From NCBI GenBank assembly GCA_947629905.1, contig CANRFM010000005.1, positions 1 to 64,000 on the forward strand: a stretch of DNA of 64,000 nucleotides, read 5' to 3'. The notes beneath the pieces are model-generated. The model was not told the DNA's origin, did no database searches, and saw only the letters and a list, made by a program, of their open reading frames with translations. This stretch comes from an uncultured Clostridia bacterium. GTDB taxonomy: Bacteria > Bacillota > Clostridia > Oscillospirales > Ruminococcaceae. Below are positions 1 to 8,574 of this stretch, in pieces; positions within the stretch are counted from its first letter, which is position 1; every line of letters starts with the position of its first letter. The translations under genes were made by a program, and so were the position numbers.

Positions 1-2599
1 CCAGTCTTGCGATCGGCACACGGAACGGAGAGCAGGATACATAGGACAGACCGATCTTGTGGCAGAATTCCACGGAAGTCGGGTCGCCGCCGTGCTCGCC
101 GCAAATGCCCATGTGCATTTCCGGACGAACGCTCTTGCCCAGTTCTACAGCCATCTTCATCAGCTTGCCAACGCCGACCTGATCGAGCTTTGCAAACGGA
201 TCGTTCTCGAAGATCTTTGCATCGTAGTAAGCGCCCAAGAACTTGCCAGCATCGTCACGGGAGAAGCCGTAAGTCATCTGTGTCAGGTCATTCGTACCGA
301 AGCAGAAGAACTCAGCTTCCTTTGCGATCTCGTCAGCCGTCAGAGCAGCTCTCGGGATCTCGATCATCGTACCTACTTCGTACTTCAGATCTGCACCGGC
401 AGCAGCGATCTCAGCATCTGCGGTCTCAACGACAACCTTCTTGACATACTTCAGCTCCTTGACCTCACCAACGAGCGGGATCATGATCTCAGGAACGAGT
501 GCCCAGTCCGGATGTGCCTTCTTGACGTTGATCGCAGCACGGATGACAGCTCTTGTCTGCATCTTAGCGATCTCCGGATAGGTGACAGCCAGACGGCAGC
601 CACGATGACCCATCATCGGGTTGAACTCATGCAGGGATGCGATGATGTTCTTGATCGTCTCTACGGACTTGCCCTGTGCCTCTGCTAACTTCTTGATGTC
701 CTCTTCCTCAGTCGGAACGAACTCATGCAGCGGCGGGTCGAGGAAACGAATGGTAACAGGGTTGCCCTCCAGAGCCTCATACAGTGCCTCAAAGTCAGCC
801 TGCTGCATCGGCAGGATCTTCTCGAGGGCAGCTTCACGCTCCTCCACAGTATCGGAGCAGATCATTTCACGGAATGCAGCAATTCTGCTTTCCTCAAAGA
901 ACATATGCTCCGTACGGCACAGACCGATACCTTCAGCACCCAACTCACGAGCCTTCTTTGCATCTGCCGGTGTGTCGGCATTGGTGCGTACCTTCAGGGT
1001 TCTGTACTTGTCAGCCCAAGCCATGATGCGACCGAACTCGCCTGCGATCTTTGCATCTACAGTCGGGATAATGCCGTCATAGATGTTACCGGTCGTACCG
1101 TCAATGGAGATCTCGTCGCCCTCCTTGAATGTCTTGCCGGCAAGCTCAAACTTCTTGTTAGCCTCATCCATCTTGATGTCGCCGCAGCCGGAAACGCAGC
1201 AAGTACCCATACCACGAGCCACAACGGCAGCGTGGGAAGTCATACCGCCACGAACGGTCAAAATGCCCTGTGCGGACTTCATACCTGTGATGTCCTCCGG
1301 GGAAGTCTCGAGACGAACCAGAACGACCTTTTCGCCTCTTTCTGCCCATGCCACGGCATCGTCAGCAGAGAATACGATCTTGCCGGCAGCCGCACCGGGG
1401 GATGCACCCAGACCCTTACCGATCGGGGTAGCACTCTTCAGCTTAGCAGCGTCAAACTGCGGGTGCAGCAGTGTGTCGAGGTTTCTCGGGTCGATCATTG
1501 CAACAGCTTCCTGCTCGGAACGCATACCCTCATCCACGAGGTCGCAGGCAATCTTCAGGGCAGCCTGTGCGGTTCTCTTGCCGTTTCTTGTCTGGAGCAT
1601 ATACAGGTGACCGTGCTCAACGGTGAACTCCATATCCTGCATATCTCTGTAGTGAGCTTCAAGCTTCTGGCAAACGTCCTGAAAATCTGCGAAAGCCTCC
1701 GGGAACTTCTCTGCCATCTGTGCGATCGGCATCGGCGTACGAACACCGGCAACCACGTCCTCGCCCTGTGCATTGGTCAGGAACTCGCCCATGAGCTTCT
1801 TCTCGCCGGTTGCAGGGTCACGTGTAAAGGCAACACCTGTACCGCAGTCGTCGCCCATGTTACCGAATGCCATGGACTGTACATTGACAGCCGTACCCCA
1901 AGAGAACGGGATATCGTTGTCACGTCTGTAAACATTCGCACGGGGGTTGTCCCAGCTGCGGAATACAGCCTTGATCGCACCGACCAGCTGCTCCTTCGGG
2001 TCAGCCGGGAAGTCTGTGCCGATCTTTGCCTTGTATTCAGCCTTGAACTGAGAAGCGAGCTCCTTGAGGTCGTCAGCGGTCAGCTCAACGTCCTGTGTCA
2101 CGCCTCTTTCAGCCTTCATCTTGTCGATGAGTTCCTCAAAATATTTCTTGCCGACTTCCATAACGACGTCGGAATACATCTGGATAAATCTTCTGTAGCA
2201 GTCCCAAGCCCATCTGGGGTTGTTGGACTTCTTGGCGATAGAGTCCACAACAGCCTCATTCAGACCAAGGTTCAGGATCGTGTCCATCATGCCGGGCATG
2301 GAAGCTCTTGCACCGGAACGAACGGAAACGAGCAGCGGATTCTCGATGTCACCGAACTTCTTGCCGGTCACTTCTTCCATCTTTGCGATATTGGCTTCGA
2401 TCTCAGCCATGATCTCATCGCTGATACCGCCGTCCTCATAATACTGTGTACAAGCTTCTGTTGTAATGGTGAAGCCCTGCGGCACTCTGTCCTTACCGAA
2501 GATGGATGTCATCTCAGCAAGGTTTGCGCCCTTACCGCCGAGAAGCTCACGCATATTTGCGTTGCCCTCAGTGAACTGATAAACATATTTTTTGCTCAT
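1..2599 (-). CDS. ppdK: Pyruvate, phosphate dikinase (3' end truncated by window edge)
   Basis: PPDK interconverts pyruvate + ATP + Pi and PEP + AMP + PPi in the cytoplasm; anaerobes often use it in place of pyruvate kinase. The product starts MSKKYVYQFTEGNANMRELL and continues GGKGANLAEMT, the ATP-grasp start of the family. The swivelling-domain motif GGMTSHAAVVARG carries the phosphohistidine at residue 456, matching His455 of the well-studied clostridial enzyme. The readable C-terminus ends YVSCSPFRVPIARL in the PEP/pyruvate barrel. About 866 codons are present against a usual 875-880, so only a few residues are missing. The start has a GGAGGT ribosome site. It is transcribed away from htpG. 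Confidence 0.98.
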   Translation of the reverse strand, partial: MSKKYVYQFTEGNANMRELLGGKGANLAEMTSIFGKDRVPQGFTITTEACTQYYEDGGISDEIMAEIEANIAKMEEVTGKKFGDIENPLLVSVRSGARASMPGMMDTILNLGLNEAVVDSIAKKSNNPRWAWDCYRRFIQMYSDVVMEVGKKYFEELIDKMKAERGVTQDVELTADDLKELASQFKAEYKAKIGTDFPADPKEQLVGAIKAVFRSWDNPRANVYRRDNDIPFSWGTAVNVQSMAFGNMGDDCGTGVAFTRDPATGEKKLMGEFLTNAQGEDVVAGVRTPMPIAQMAEKFPEAFADFQDVCQKLEAHYRDMQDMEFTVEHGHLYMLQTRNGKRTAQAALKIACDLVDEGMRSEQEAVAMIDPRNLDTLLHPQFDAAKLKSATPIGKGLGASPGAAAGKIVFSADDAVAWAERGEKVVLVRLETSPEDITGMKSAQGILTVRGGMTSHAAVVARGMGTCCVSGCGDIKMDEANKKFELAGKTFKEGDEISIDGTTGNIYDGIIPTVDAKIAGEFGRIMAWADKYRTLKVRTNADTPADAKKARELGAEGIGLCRTEHMFFEESRIAAFREMICSDTVEEREAALEKILPMQQADFEALYEALEGNPVTIRFLDPPLHEFVPTEEEDIKKLAEAQGKSVETIKNIIASLHEFNPMMGHRGCRLAVTYPEIAKMQTRAVIRAAINVKKAHPDWALVPEIMIPLVGEVKELKYVKKVVVETADAEIAAAGADLKYEVGTMIEIPRAALTADEIAKEAEFFCFGTNDLTQMTYGFSRDDAGKFLGAYYDAKIFENDPFAKLDQVGVGKLMKMAVELGKSVRPEMHMGICGEHGGDPTSVEFCHKIGLSYVSCSPFRVPIARL

Positions 2600-2667
2600 T
2601 GGTCTTTACCTCCAAGAAAATTTTCCGGATACGGTTGCAGAACAGTTCGCAGCCGGATTACCATTCT

Positions 2668-2673
2668 ATTATA
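2668..2673 (-). promoter_or_regulatory. Extended -10 of ppdK promoter
   Basis: Read on the minus strand this is TATAAT preceded by ATGG, giving the extended -10 element TGnTATAAT about 70 bp upstream of the ppdK start. No good -35 hexamer lies 16-18 bp upstream; the sequence there is a T-run. The region 2600-2943 is the divergent intergenic between ppdK and htpG and holds only this element and the htpG control region. Confidence 0.6.
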
Positions 2674-2855
2674 CCATACATTTGAAAAAAAAGCTATCAT
2701 TTTTTGGTAGAATTTCAGTGTGAATTTTTTAGCACTTTTCACAAAAATTATGAATGTTCTCTAAACCTTTTCCGGCAAGCGCAGGACAGCAGGGCTCGAC
2801 AGCATTTTGAATATGTCCAAAATTTGAATATTTTATGAATTTTCAGAAAATTCTA

Positions 2856-2883
2856 TTGCAATTTCCGGAAAACGTGGTATACT
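2856..2883 (+). promoter_or_regulatory. Sigma-A-type promoter of htpG
   Basis: The -35 is TTGCAA (2856-2861) and the -10 is TATACT (2878-2883), with a 16-bp spacer and TGG directly before the -10. The CIRCE operator starts six bases downstream, overlapping the expected transcription start. Confidence 0.85.
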
Positions 2884-2888
2884 AAGTA

Positions 2889-2915
2889 TTAGCACTCAAA
2901 CTTCAAGAGTGCTAA
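2889..2915 (+). promoter_or_regulatory. CIRCE operator (HrcA binding site)
   Basis: A perfect inverted repeat, TTAGCACTC-N9-GAGTGCTAA, the consensus bound by the heat-shock repressor HrcA. It sits at the transcription start of htpG, 28 bp before the chosen ATG, so it can also fold in the 5' UTR of the mRNA. HrcA itself is not in this window. Confidence 0.97.
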
Positions 2916-2943
2916 ATCCTTGAAAGAGAAAGAGAGTGTTGGT

Positions 2944-4815
2944 ATGGAAACAAAAGCATTTCAGGCGGAATCGAAAAAGCTGCTCGACATGATGATCCAC
3001 TCTATCTATACGCATAAGGAAATTTTCCTGCGTGAGCTGATCTCCAATGCATCGGATGCCATTGACAAGCTCTACTTCCGTTCCCTGACGGATGATTCCG
3101 TTGGCATGAACAAGGAAGATTTTGCCATCCGCATTGACTTAGACAAGGATGCCCGCACGATCACCATTACAGATAACGGCATCGGCATGACCGCCGAGGA
3201 GCTCGAACACAACCTCGGTACGATCGCAAGCTCCGGTTCGCAGCAGTTCAAGACAGACAACGAACTGGGAGACGATCAGCAGATCATCGGGCAATTCGGT
3301 GTCGGCTTCTATTCGGCATTCATGGTTGCCAAGCGTGTGACCGTCTACAGCAAGGCATTCGGCGCAGCACAGGCTTACAAGTGGCAGTCCGAGGGCGTAG
3401 AGGGCTATACGATCGAGGAGACGGAAATGGACACCCACGGCACGAAGATCGTCCTCGAACTGATGGAGGACTCCGACGACGAGAACTACAGCGAATTTCT
3501 GGAGACCTACCGGATACAGGGGCTTGTCAAGCGCTATTCGGACTACATCCGCTTCCCCGTTCAGATGGAAGTCTCCCACCGGAAGCTTAAAGAAGGCACG
3601 GAGGACGAATATGAAGAGGAGATCACCCTTGACACCCTCAACAGCATGGTTCCCCTGTGGCGCAAGAACCGCACGGAACTGACGGAAGATGATTATAACA
3701 ATTTCTATCAGGAAAAATTCATGGACTATATGCCCCCCATGGCATACAAGCACGTGCACAACGAGGGCTCTGTAAGCTATGATGCCCTGCTGTACATCCC
3801 CTCGAAAGCACCGTTCGACTACTACACACGGGAATATGAAAAGGGCTTACAGCTCTATTCCAACGGCGTGCTGATCATGGAGAAATGCGGTGACCTGCTG
3901 CCGGATTATTACAGCTTTGTACGTGGTCTGGTGGATTCGGAAGACCTGTCGCTGAACATCTCCCGTGAAATGCTCCAGCACGACCGCCAGCTCAAGCTCA
4001 TCGCCAAGAGCATCGAAAAGACCATTCGCTCCGAACTGGTGCGCATGGTGAAGAACGACCGTGACAAGTACGAGAAATTCTTCGAGGCATTCGGCACACA
4101 GCTGAAATACGGCGTTTACAGCGATTATGGGATGCACAAGGAGGAATTGCAGGATCTGCTGCTCTTTGCCTCTTCAAGGGGAGAAAAGCCCGTCACACTT
4201 GCGGAATATGTGGAAGCCATGCCGGAAGGGCAGAAAGAGATCTACTATGCATCCGGTGCGACCCGGGAAGCGATCGCAGCCCTCCCGCAGACGGAAGCTG
4301 TCCTTGCCAAGGGGTATGAGATCCTGTATTTCACAGCCCCGGTGGATGAATTTGCTGCCAAACAGATGATGACCTACAAGGACAAGGAATTCAAGTCCGT
4401 CACCGCCAATGATCTTGACCTCGGCACGGAAGAGGAGAAAAAGGCACTCGAAGAGAAGCAGAACGAACATCAGGAACTGCTGACCGAAATGAGTGCGGCA
4501 CTGGACGGCAAGGTGGAGCGTGTAGCACTTTCGAGCCGCCTGAAGTCACACGCTGTCTGCCTGACAAGCGAGGGAGACCTCACACTGGAAATGGAGAAAG
4601 TCCTCAACTCCATGCCGACCGAAAAGAAGGTACAGGCAAAGCTTGTCATGGAACTGAACCCGGAACACCCCGTCTTTGCAAGGCTGACTGCCCTGCAAGG
4701 CACGGACAAGGTCGCCAAGTATGCCAAGCTGCTGTTTGATCAGGCACTGCTGCTTGAGGGTATGCCGATCGACAACCCGGCAGAATTTTCCGAACTGATC
4801 TGCGAACTGATGTAA
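2944..4815 (+). CDS. htpG: Molecular chaperone HtpG (bacterial Hsp90)
   Basis: Cytoplasmic ATP-dependent homodimeric chaperone. The N-terminal GHKL ATPase shows ELISNASDAIDK near residue 30 (Mg/ATP-binding Glu and Asn), DNGIGM, and the lid loop GQFGVGFYSAFM. The middle domain contains DSEDLSLNISREMLQ with the conserved catalytic-loop Arg. The 623-residue length matches the family. A TTG codon in frame 24 bp upstream is less likely, because METKAFQAESKKLLDMMI aligns with the usual N-terminus and follows an AAAGAGAG purine run. The perfect CIRCE operator upstream implies HrcA repression. Confidence 0.97.
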   Translation: METKAFQAESKKLLDMMIHSIYTHKEIFLRELISNASDAIDKLYFRSLTDDSVGMNKEDFAIRIDLDKDARTITITDNGIGMTAEELEHNLGTIASSGSQQFKTDNELGDDQQIIGQFGVGFYSAFMVAKRVTVYSKAFGAAQAYKWQSEGVEGYTIEETEMDTHGTKIVLELMEDSDDENYSEFLETYRIQGLVKRYSDYIRFPVQMEVSHRKLKEGTEDEYEEEITLDTLNSMVPLWRKNRTELTEDDYNNFYQEKFMDYMPPMAYKHVHNEGSVSYDALLYIPSKAPFDYYTREYEKGLQLYSNGVLIMEKCGDLLPDYYSFVRGLVDSEDLSLNISREMLQHDRQLKLIAKSIEKTIRSELVRMVKNDRDKYEKFFEAFGTQLKYGVYSDYGMHKEELQDLLLFASSRGEKPVTLAEYVEAMPEGQKEIYYASGATREAIAALPQTEAVLAKGYEILYFTAPVDEFAAKQMMTYKDKEFKSVTANDLDLGTEEEKKALEEKQNEHQELLTEMSAALDGKVERVALSSRLKSHAVCLTSEGDLTLEMEKVLNSMPTEKKVQAKLVMELNPEHPVFARLTALQGTDKVAKYAKLLFDQALLLEGMPIDNPAEFSELICELM

Positions 4816-4824
4816 ATAAGCCGT

Positions 4825-4848
4825 AAGCCTGCAAAAATGCAGGCTTTC
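4825..4848 (+). terminator. Stem-loop after htpG
   Basis: AAGCCTGCA-AAAA-TGCAGGCTT is a 9-bp perfect stem with a tetraloop 10 bp after the htpG stop. Only a short TTTC follows, so it may be a weak terminator or mRNA 3'-end stabiliser with some read-through into the gtrA-like gene. Confidence 0.5.
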
Positions 4849-4868
4849 TGGCGTTAGAAAGGACAACT

Positions 4869-5417
4869 ATGTTTGATAAGATTTTACAGTTTTTTGTGAA
4901 GCTGCTGCCTGCGCCGCTGAAAAAACTCTATGACAAGTTTGAAGAGCTCATCATTTATATTTATTATGGTGTTCTGACGACCATCCTGAATCTGATCGTA
5001 CAGGGCATCGCACAGGCGATCCTGAATCCGATGCCCATTCCTGCGCTTGTCATTGACGGACTCCTGACATGGGATTCCGTCAAGGTCAAGGCGACCATTG
5101 CCACGGCGATCGCATGGACGGTGGCTGTGATCTTCGCTTTCTATGTCAATAAGAAGTACGTCTTCAAAAGTGTTACCCGTGCAGGAAAGCAGCTCTGGTA
5201 CGAGTTCTGGACATTTATCTCCGCAAGGATCGCTTCCCTGTTCATGGAAATGGTCATCATGAATATCGGTGCCAATTTCTATTCCACGGATGGAATGACG
5301 GTCGATAACAAGCTGATGTACTGGGTATTCAAGTTCATGGCACAGGTCGTTGTCACACTGGCGAACTACTTCTTCAGCAAACTGATCGTGTTCCGGAAAA
5401 AGAAAGAGGACAGCTGA
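4869..5417 (+). CDS. GtrA-like membrane protein
   Basis: A 182-residue protein with about four hydrophobic segments, near residues 30-55, 70-98, 110-135 and 150-172. The pattern and the YVNKKYVFKS motif after the second helix are typical of the GtrA/DPMS family, small membrane proteins thought to help flip or move polyprenyl-linked sugars for cell-surface glycans. The start has a GAAAGGA ribosome site. Its stop overlaps the next start by one base (TGATG), so it is translationally coupled to the thioesterase. The substrate cannot be read from sequence. It lies after htpG and may be partly co-transcribed. Confidence 0.8.
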   Translation: MFDKILQFFVKLLPAPLKKLYDKFEELIIYIYYGVLTTILNLIVQGIAQAILNPMPIPALVIDGLLTWDSVKVKATIATAIAWTVAVIFAFYVNKKYVFKSVTRAGKQLWYEFWTFISARIASLFMEMVIMNIGANFYSTDGMTVDNKLMYWVFKFMAQVVVTLANYFFSKLIVFRKKKEDS

Positions 5418-5836
5418 TGGACATTTACGAACGCACCCCGCATTACTATGAAACGGATCAGATGGGGATCATCCACCATTCCAACTATATCCGCTGGTTT
5501 GAGGAAGCACGCATTCACCATCTGGCAAGCGTAGGCATCCGCTTTGCGGAACTGGAAGCCTCCGGCATTGTCTGCCCGGTGCTGCGTGTGGAGGCAGACT
5601 ATAAACAAATGGTACACTTCGGGGAAACGGTGCAGATCTGCACGAGTCTGGATTTTTACAACGGTGTGCGCTACGGCTACCGCTACGAGGTACGCAATGC
5701 GGCAGGGGAACTCTGCTGCACCGGGAAAAGCCAGCACTGCTTTCTCGATACGGCAGGGAACATCATCCGCCTGCGCCGGGAACGCCCGGAACTGCATTCG
5801 CTGATGCTGCAACAATTGCAAGCTGATAACGAATAG
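5417..5836 (+). CDS. Acyl-CoA thioesterase, 4HBT/YbgC-type hotdog fold
   Basis: 139 residues with the 4-hydroxybenzoyl-CoA thioesterase signature YETDQMGIIHHSNYIRWFEE near residues 11-30, in which the Asp of TDQMG is the expected catalytic acid. The hotdog core (VEADYKQMVHFGETVQI, then GYRYEVRNAAGELCCTGKS) is complete. It probably hydrolyses short or medium acyl-CoA; the physiological substrate is unknown. The start overlaps the gtrA-like stop by one base, so the two form a unit. No terminator follows before the glgP promoter. Confidence 0.85.
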   Translation: MDIYERTPHYYETDQMGIIHHSNYIRWFEEARIHHLASVGIRFAELEASGIVCPVLRVEADYKQMVHFGETVQICTSLDFYNGVRYGYRYEVRNAAGELCCTGKSQHCFLDTAGNIIRLRRERPELHSLMLQQLQADNE

Positions 5837-5933
5837 TATATTTTTCACTAAATTTCACAAGTTTTTTCCCTCTTTTTTCCTGTTTTTGATAAATCGTGAT
5901 AACTACGGGGAGAATATTTGTAGAAAAAGTCAA

Positions 5934-5962
5934 TTGCGTTATTGTCAAAAATCGGGTATACT
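5934..5962 (+). promoter_or_regulatory. Promoter of glgP
   Basis: TTGCGT (5934-5939), a 17-bp spacer and TATACT (5957-5962), about 90 bp upstream of the glgP ATG. The gap 5837-6050 holds only this promoter and a purine-rich 5' UTR. Confidence 0.75.
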
Positions 5963-6050
5963 AATAATTGAAGGGCTATGAAGACCGAAGTCCGAAAACG
6001 TTTTTCAGGAAAGGAGATCGCTCCGGACGGTGCGGAGCGGAAACAGTTTT

Positions 6051-8450
6051 ATGGCAGCGATCGAATCGAATCAGGTCAAGCAGATGAAAAAAGCATTCAG
6101 CGAGAGACTGATGTCCAAGTTCAGTGTCTCCCCGGATGAAGCTTCTGATCAGCAGGTATATGAGGTGCTCTCCTCTCTCGTTGTGGAGCAGCTGAAACAA
6201 AAGCGCCGCAAGTTCATCAACGGCGTACACTCCGCCGGCAAGAAGCAGGTATACTACCTCTCGATGGAATTCCTGATGGGACGTTCCCTCAAGACCAGCC
6301 TGTACAATCTGAAAATGCAGGATGCCGCTAAGGATATGCTTGCAGATTTCAACATCAACATTGATAAAATTTACGAATGTGAGCCGGATGCCGGTCTGGG
6401 CAACGGCGGTCTGGGACGGCTTGCCGCCTGCTATCTGGACGGCATGGCAACGACAGCAATGCCGGCAATGGGGCATTCTATCTGCTACGAGTACGGTATC
6501 TTCAAGCAGAAATTAGAGGACGGCTGGCAGACGGAACTGCCGGATAACTGGCTGCCCGGCGGCAGCGTATGGCTTGACCCCAAGCCGGAACGTGCCATCG
6601 AGATCCACTTCGAGGGCGAACTGAATGAGTACTGGGACAACCAGTATCATCACATTTCCCACGTGAACTACAACACTGTCATGGCAACACCGGTGGATAT
6701 GTATGTCTCCGGCTATGACAGCCCCGGCGTGTCCGTCCTCCGCCTGTGGACGGCAAAAGCACCCTCGTTCAACATGGAAATGTTCAATCAGGGCGACTAT
6801 GCCAAGGCACTCGGACAGAATTCCATGGCAAATGCGATCTCTAAAATTCTCTACCCGAACGACAATCACCTTGAGGGTAAATCTCTCCGTCTGCGCCAGC
6901 AGTATTTCCTCTGCGCAGCAGCCGTGGGCGATATCGTCAACACCCACATGAACGTCTACGGGACACTCGATAACCTGCATGAAAAGGTAGCGATCCACAT
7001 CAACGACACCCACCCGACCCTTGCGATCCCGGAACTGATGCGTATCCTGCTCGATGACTGCGGCTACGGCTGGGAAAAGGCATGGCACATCGTGACAAAT
7101 ACTTTCGCCTACACCAACCATACTGTCATGGCAGAAGCACTGGAAAAGTGGGATGTCAACATGGTCAAGCACATCATCCCCCGTATCTTCTCCATCATCG
7201 TAGAGATCAACAACCGCTACTGCGCTTCCCTCATGGAACGCAACGGCTACGACAGTGCCAAGACCACCAGAATGTCCATCATCAAGGACAACACCATCCA
7301 CATGGCTACCCTCTGCGTGGCAGCTTCCCACAGTGTCAACGGCGTTTCCAAGCTGCATTCTGAAATCATCAAGACCGATGTCTTTGCCGATGAGGCAAAG
7401 GACACGCCGCACAAGTTCAAGAACGTCACCAACGGTATCGCCTACAGACGTTGGCTGTACCAGTCCAATCCGGGGCTGACAGACCTGCTGCGGGAGAAGA
7501 TCGGCGACGGCTTCCTGAAGGATGCTTCCGAACTTGCCAAGCTGGCAGTCTTCAAGGACGACCCTGATGTACTGGAACGCATCATGGCTGTCAAGAAGCA
7601 GAACAAGGAGCGTTTTGCCAAGTTCGTCAAGCACTCCACCAAGGCTGTTCTCAACACGGACAGTATCTTTGACGTACAGGTCAAGCGGCTGCACGAGTAC
7701 AAGCGGCAGCACCTGAATGTCATGAACATTCTCGCACAGTACAACTATCTGCTGGCGAACCCGAATGCAGAATTTACGCCCAAGACCTATATCTTCGCTG
7801 CGAAGGCTGCACCGGGCTACTATTTGGCAAAGCAGATCATCAAGATGATCTGGGCAATTTCCGAAGAGATCCGCAAGAACCCGAGAATTTCCGAAAAGCT
7901 TGCTGTCCACTTCATCGAGGACTACCGGGTAACGCTCTCCGAGCTGCTCATGCCGGCAAGTGATATTTCAGAGCAGATCTCACTGGCAGGCACGGAAGCT
8001 TCCGGTACGGGCAACATGAAGCTTATGCTCAACGGTGCTGTGACACTGGGTACACTGGACGGCGCAAATGTGGAGATCCGGGATGCCGTGGGCGATGACA
8101 ACATCATCATCTTCGGCATGAAGACCGAGGAAGTCAATGCCCGCAAGGCACACTACAACCCCGAACAGCTCTACAACGAGAACGAGGTCATCCGTGACTG
8201 CATCAACAGAATGTACCACGGCATCAACGGCTGTACCTTTGCCGAAGTGGCAAATTCCCTCAAGACACAGGATCCCTACATGGTACTGGCAGACTTTGAG
8301 GACTACAGACGGGCACAGGCATTCAGCACGGAGTGTTACAACGACACGCAGCGCTGGGCAAGGATGTCCCTCATGAATACTGCCGGGGCTGGCATTTTCT
8401 CCGCAGACCGGAGCGTAAGAGATTACGCACGTGACATCTGGGGACTTTAA
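6051..8450 (+). CDS. glgP: Glycogen/maltodextrin phosphorylase
   Basis: PLP-dependent GT35 enzyme releasing glucose-1-phosphate from alpha-1,4-glucans. It shows the N-terminal YYLSMEFLMGRSL, the glucan-site region EPDAGLGNGGLGRLAACYLD, INDTHPTLAIPELMR, and the PLP lysine (residue 657) in GTGNMKLMLNGAVTLGTLDG. Length is 799 residues, normal for bacterial forms. A GTG at 6030 in frame would add seven residues; the ATG is preferred on codon type, though both have a GGAG about 13 bp upstream, so the start is uncertain. It has its own promoter and terminator and precedes a GH13 hydrolase, suggesting internal glucan mobilisation. Confidence 0.96.
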   Translation: MAAIESNQVKQMKKAFSERLMSKFSVSPDEASDQQVYEVLSSLVVEQLKQKRRKFINGVHSAGKKQVYYLSMEFLMGRSLKTSLYNLKMQDAAKDMLADFNINIDKIYECEPDAGLGNGGLGRLAACYLDGMATTAMPAMGHSICYEYGIFKQKLEDGWQTELPDNWLPGGSVWLDPKPERAIEIHFEGELNEYWDNQYHHISHVNYNTVMATPVDMYVSGYDSPGVSVLRLWTAKAPSFNMEMFNQGDYAKALGQNSMANAISKILYPNDNHLEGKSLRLRQQYFLCAAAVGDIVNTHMNVYGTLDNLHEKVAIHINDTHPTLAIPELMRILLDDCGYGWEKAWHIVTNTFAYTNHTVMAEALEKWDVNMVKHIIPRIFSIIVEINNRYCASLMERNGYDSAKTTRMSIIKDNTIHMATLCVAASHSVNGVSKLHSEIIKTDVFADEAKDTPHKFKNVTNGIAYRRWLYQSNPGLTDLLREKIGDGFLKDASELAKLAVFKDDPDVLERIMAVKKQNKERFAKFVKHSTKAVLNTDSIFDVQVKRLHEYKRQHLNVMNILAQYNYLLANPNAEFTPKTYIFAAKAAPGYYLAKQIIKMIWAISEEIRKNPRISEKLAVHFIEDYRVTLSELLMPASDISEQISLAGTEASGTGNMKLMLNGAVTLGTLDGANVEIRDAVGDDNIIIFGMKTEEVNARKAHYNPEQLYNENEVIRDCINRMYHGINGCTFAEVANSLKTQDPYMVLADFEDYRRAQAFSTECYNDTQRWARMSLMNTAGAGIFSADRSVRDYARDIWGL

Positions 8451-8468
8451 GCAGAACGGAAAAAATCT

Positions 8469-8500
8469 GCCCGGGGTGCTTCACTCCGGGCGGCTTTTTA
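8469..8500 (+). terminator. Rho-independent terminator of glgP
   Basis: GCCCGGGGTG-CTT-CACTCCGGGC is a 10-bp stem with one mismatch, followed by GGCTTTTT. Confidence 0.85.
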
Positions 8501-8527
8501 TGCGACAGAATGCGACAAGTGTCGCAT
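8500..8527. promoter_or_regulatory. Palindrome plus direct half-site upstream of the GH13 gene
   Basis: ATGCGACA-AG-TGTCGCAT (8510-8527) is a perfect 8-bp inverted repeat with a 2-bp centre. A third copy of the half-site, ATGCGACA, lies at 8500-8507, ten bases upstream. It lies between the glgP terminator and the GH13 start codon at 8575, where a sugar-responsive repressor could bind. No obvious sigma-A promoter overlaps it. Confidence 0.5.
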
Positions 8528-8574
8528 AAGCACCGGGAAACACCCCGGAAATTTCACACAGGGAGATAATACAA

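Noticed and set aside
725-2710. Long open reading frame on the plus strand (661 codons)
   Set aside because: It is the antisense shadow of ppdK; its product has no domain and is rich in Leu/Ser/Cys, and the ppdK frame is unmistakable.
2920-2943. TTG start for HtpG 24 bases upstream of the ATG
   Set aside because: It would add eight residues absent from HtpG families and starts only five bases after the CIRCE operator, with no ribosome site between.
6513-7910. Minus-strand open frame of 465 codons
   Set aside because: Shadow of glycogen phosphorylase, caused by the codon bias of the sense strand.
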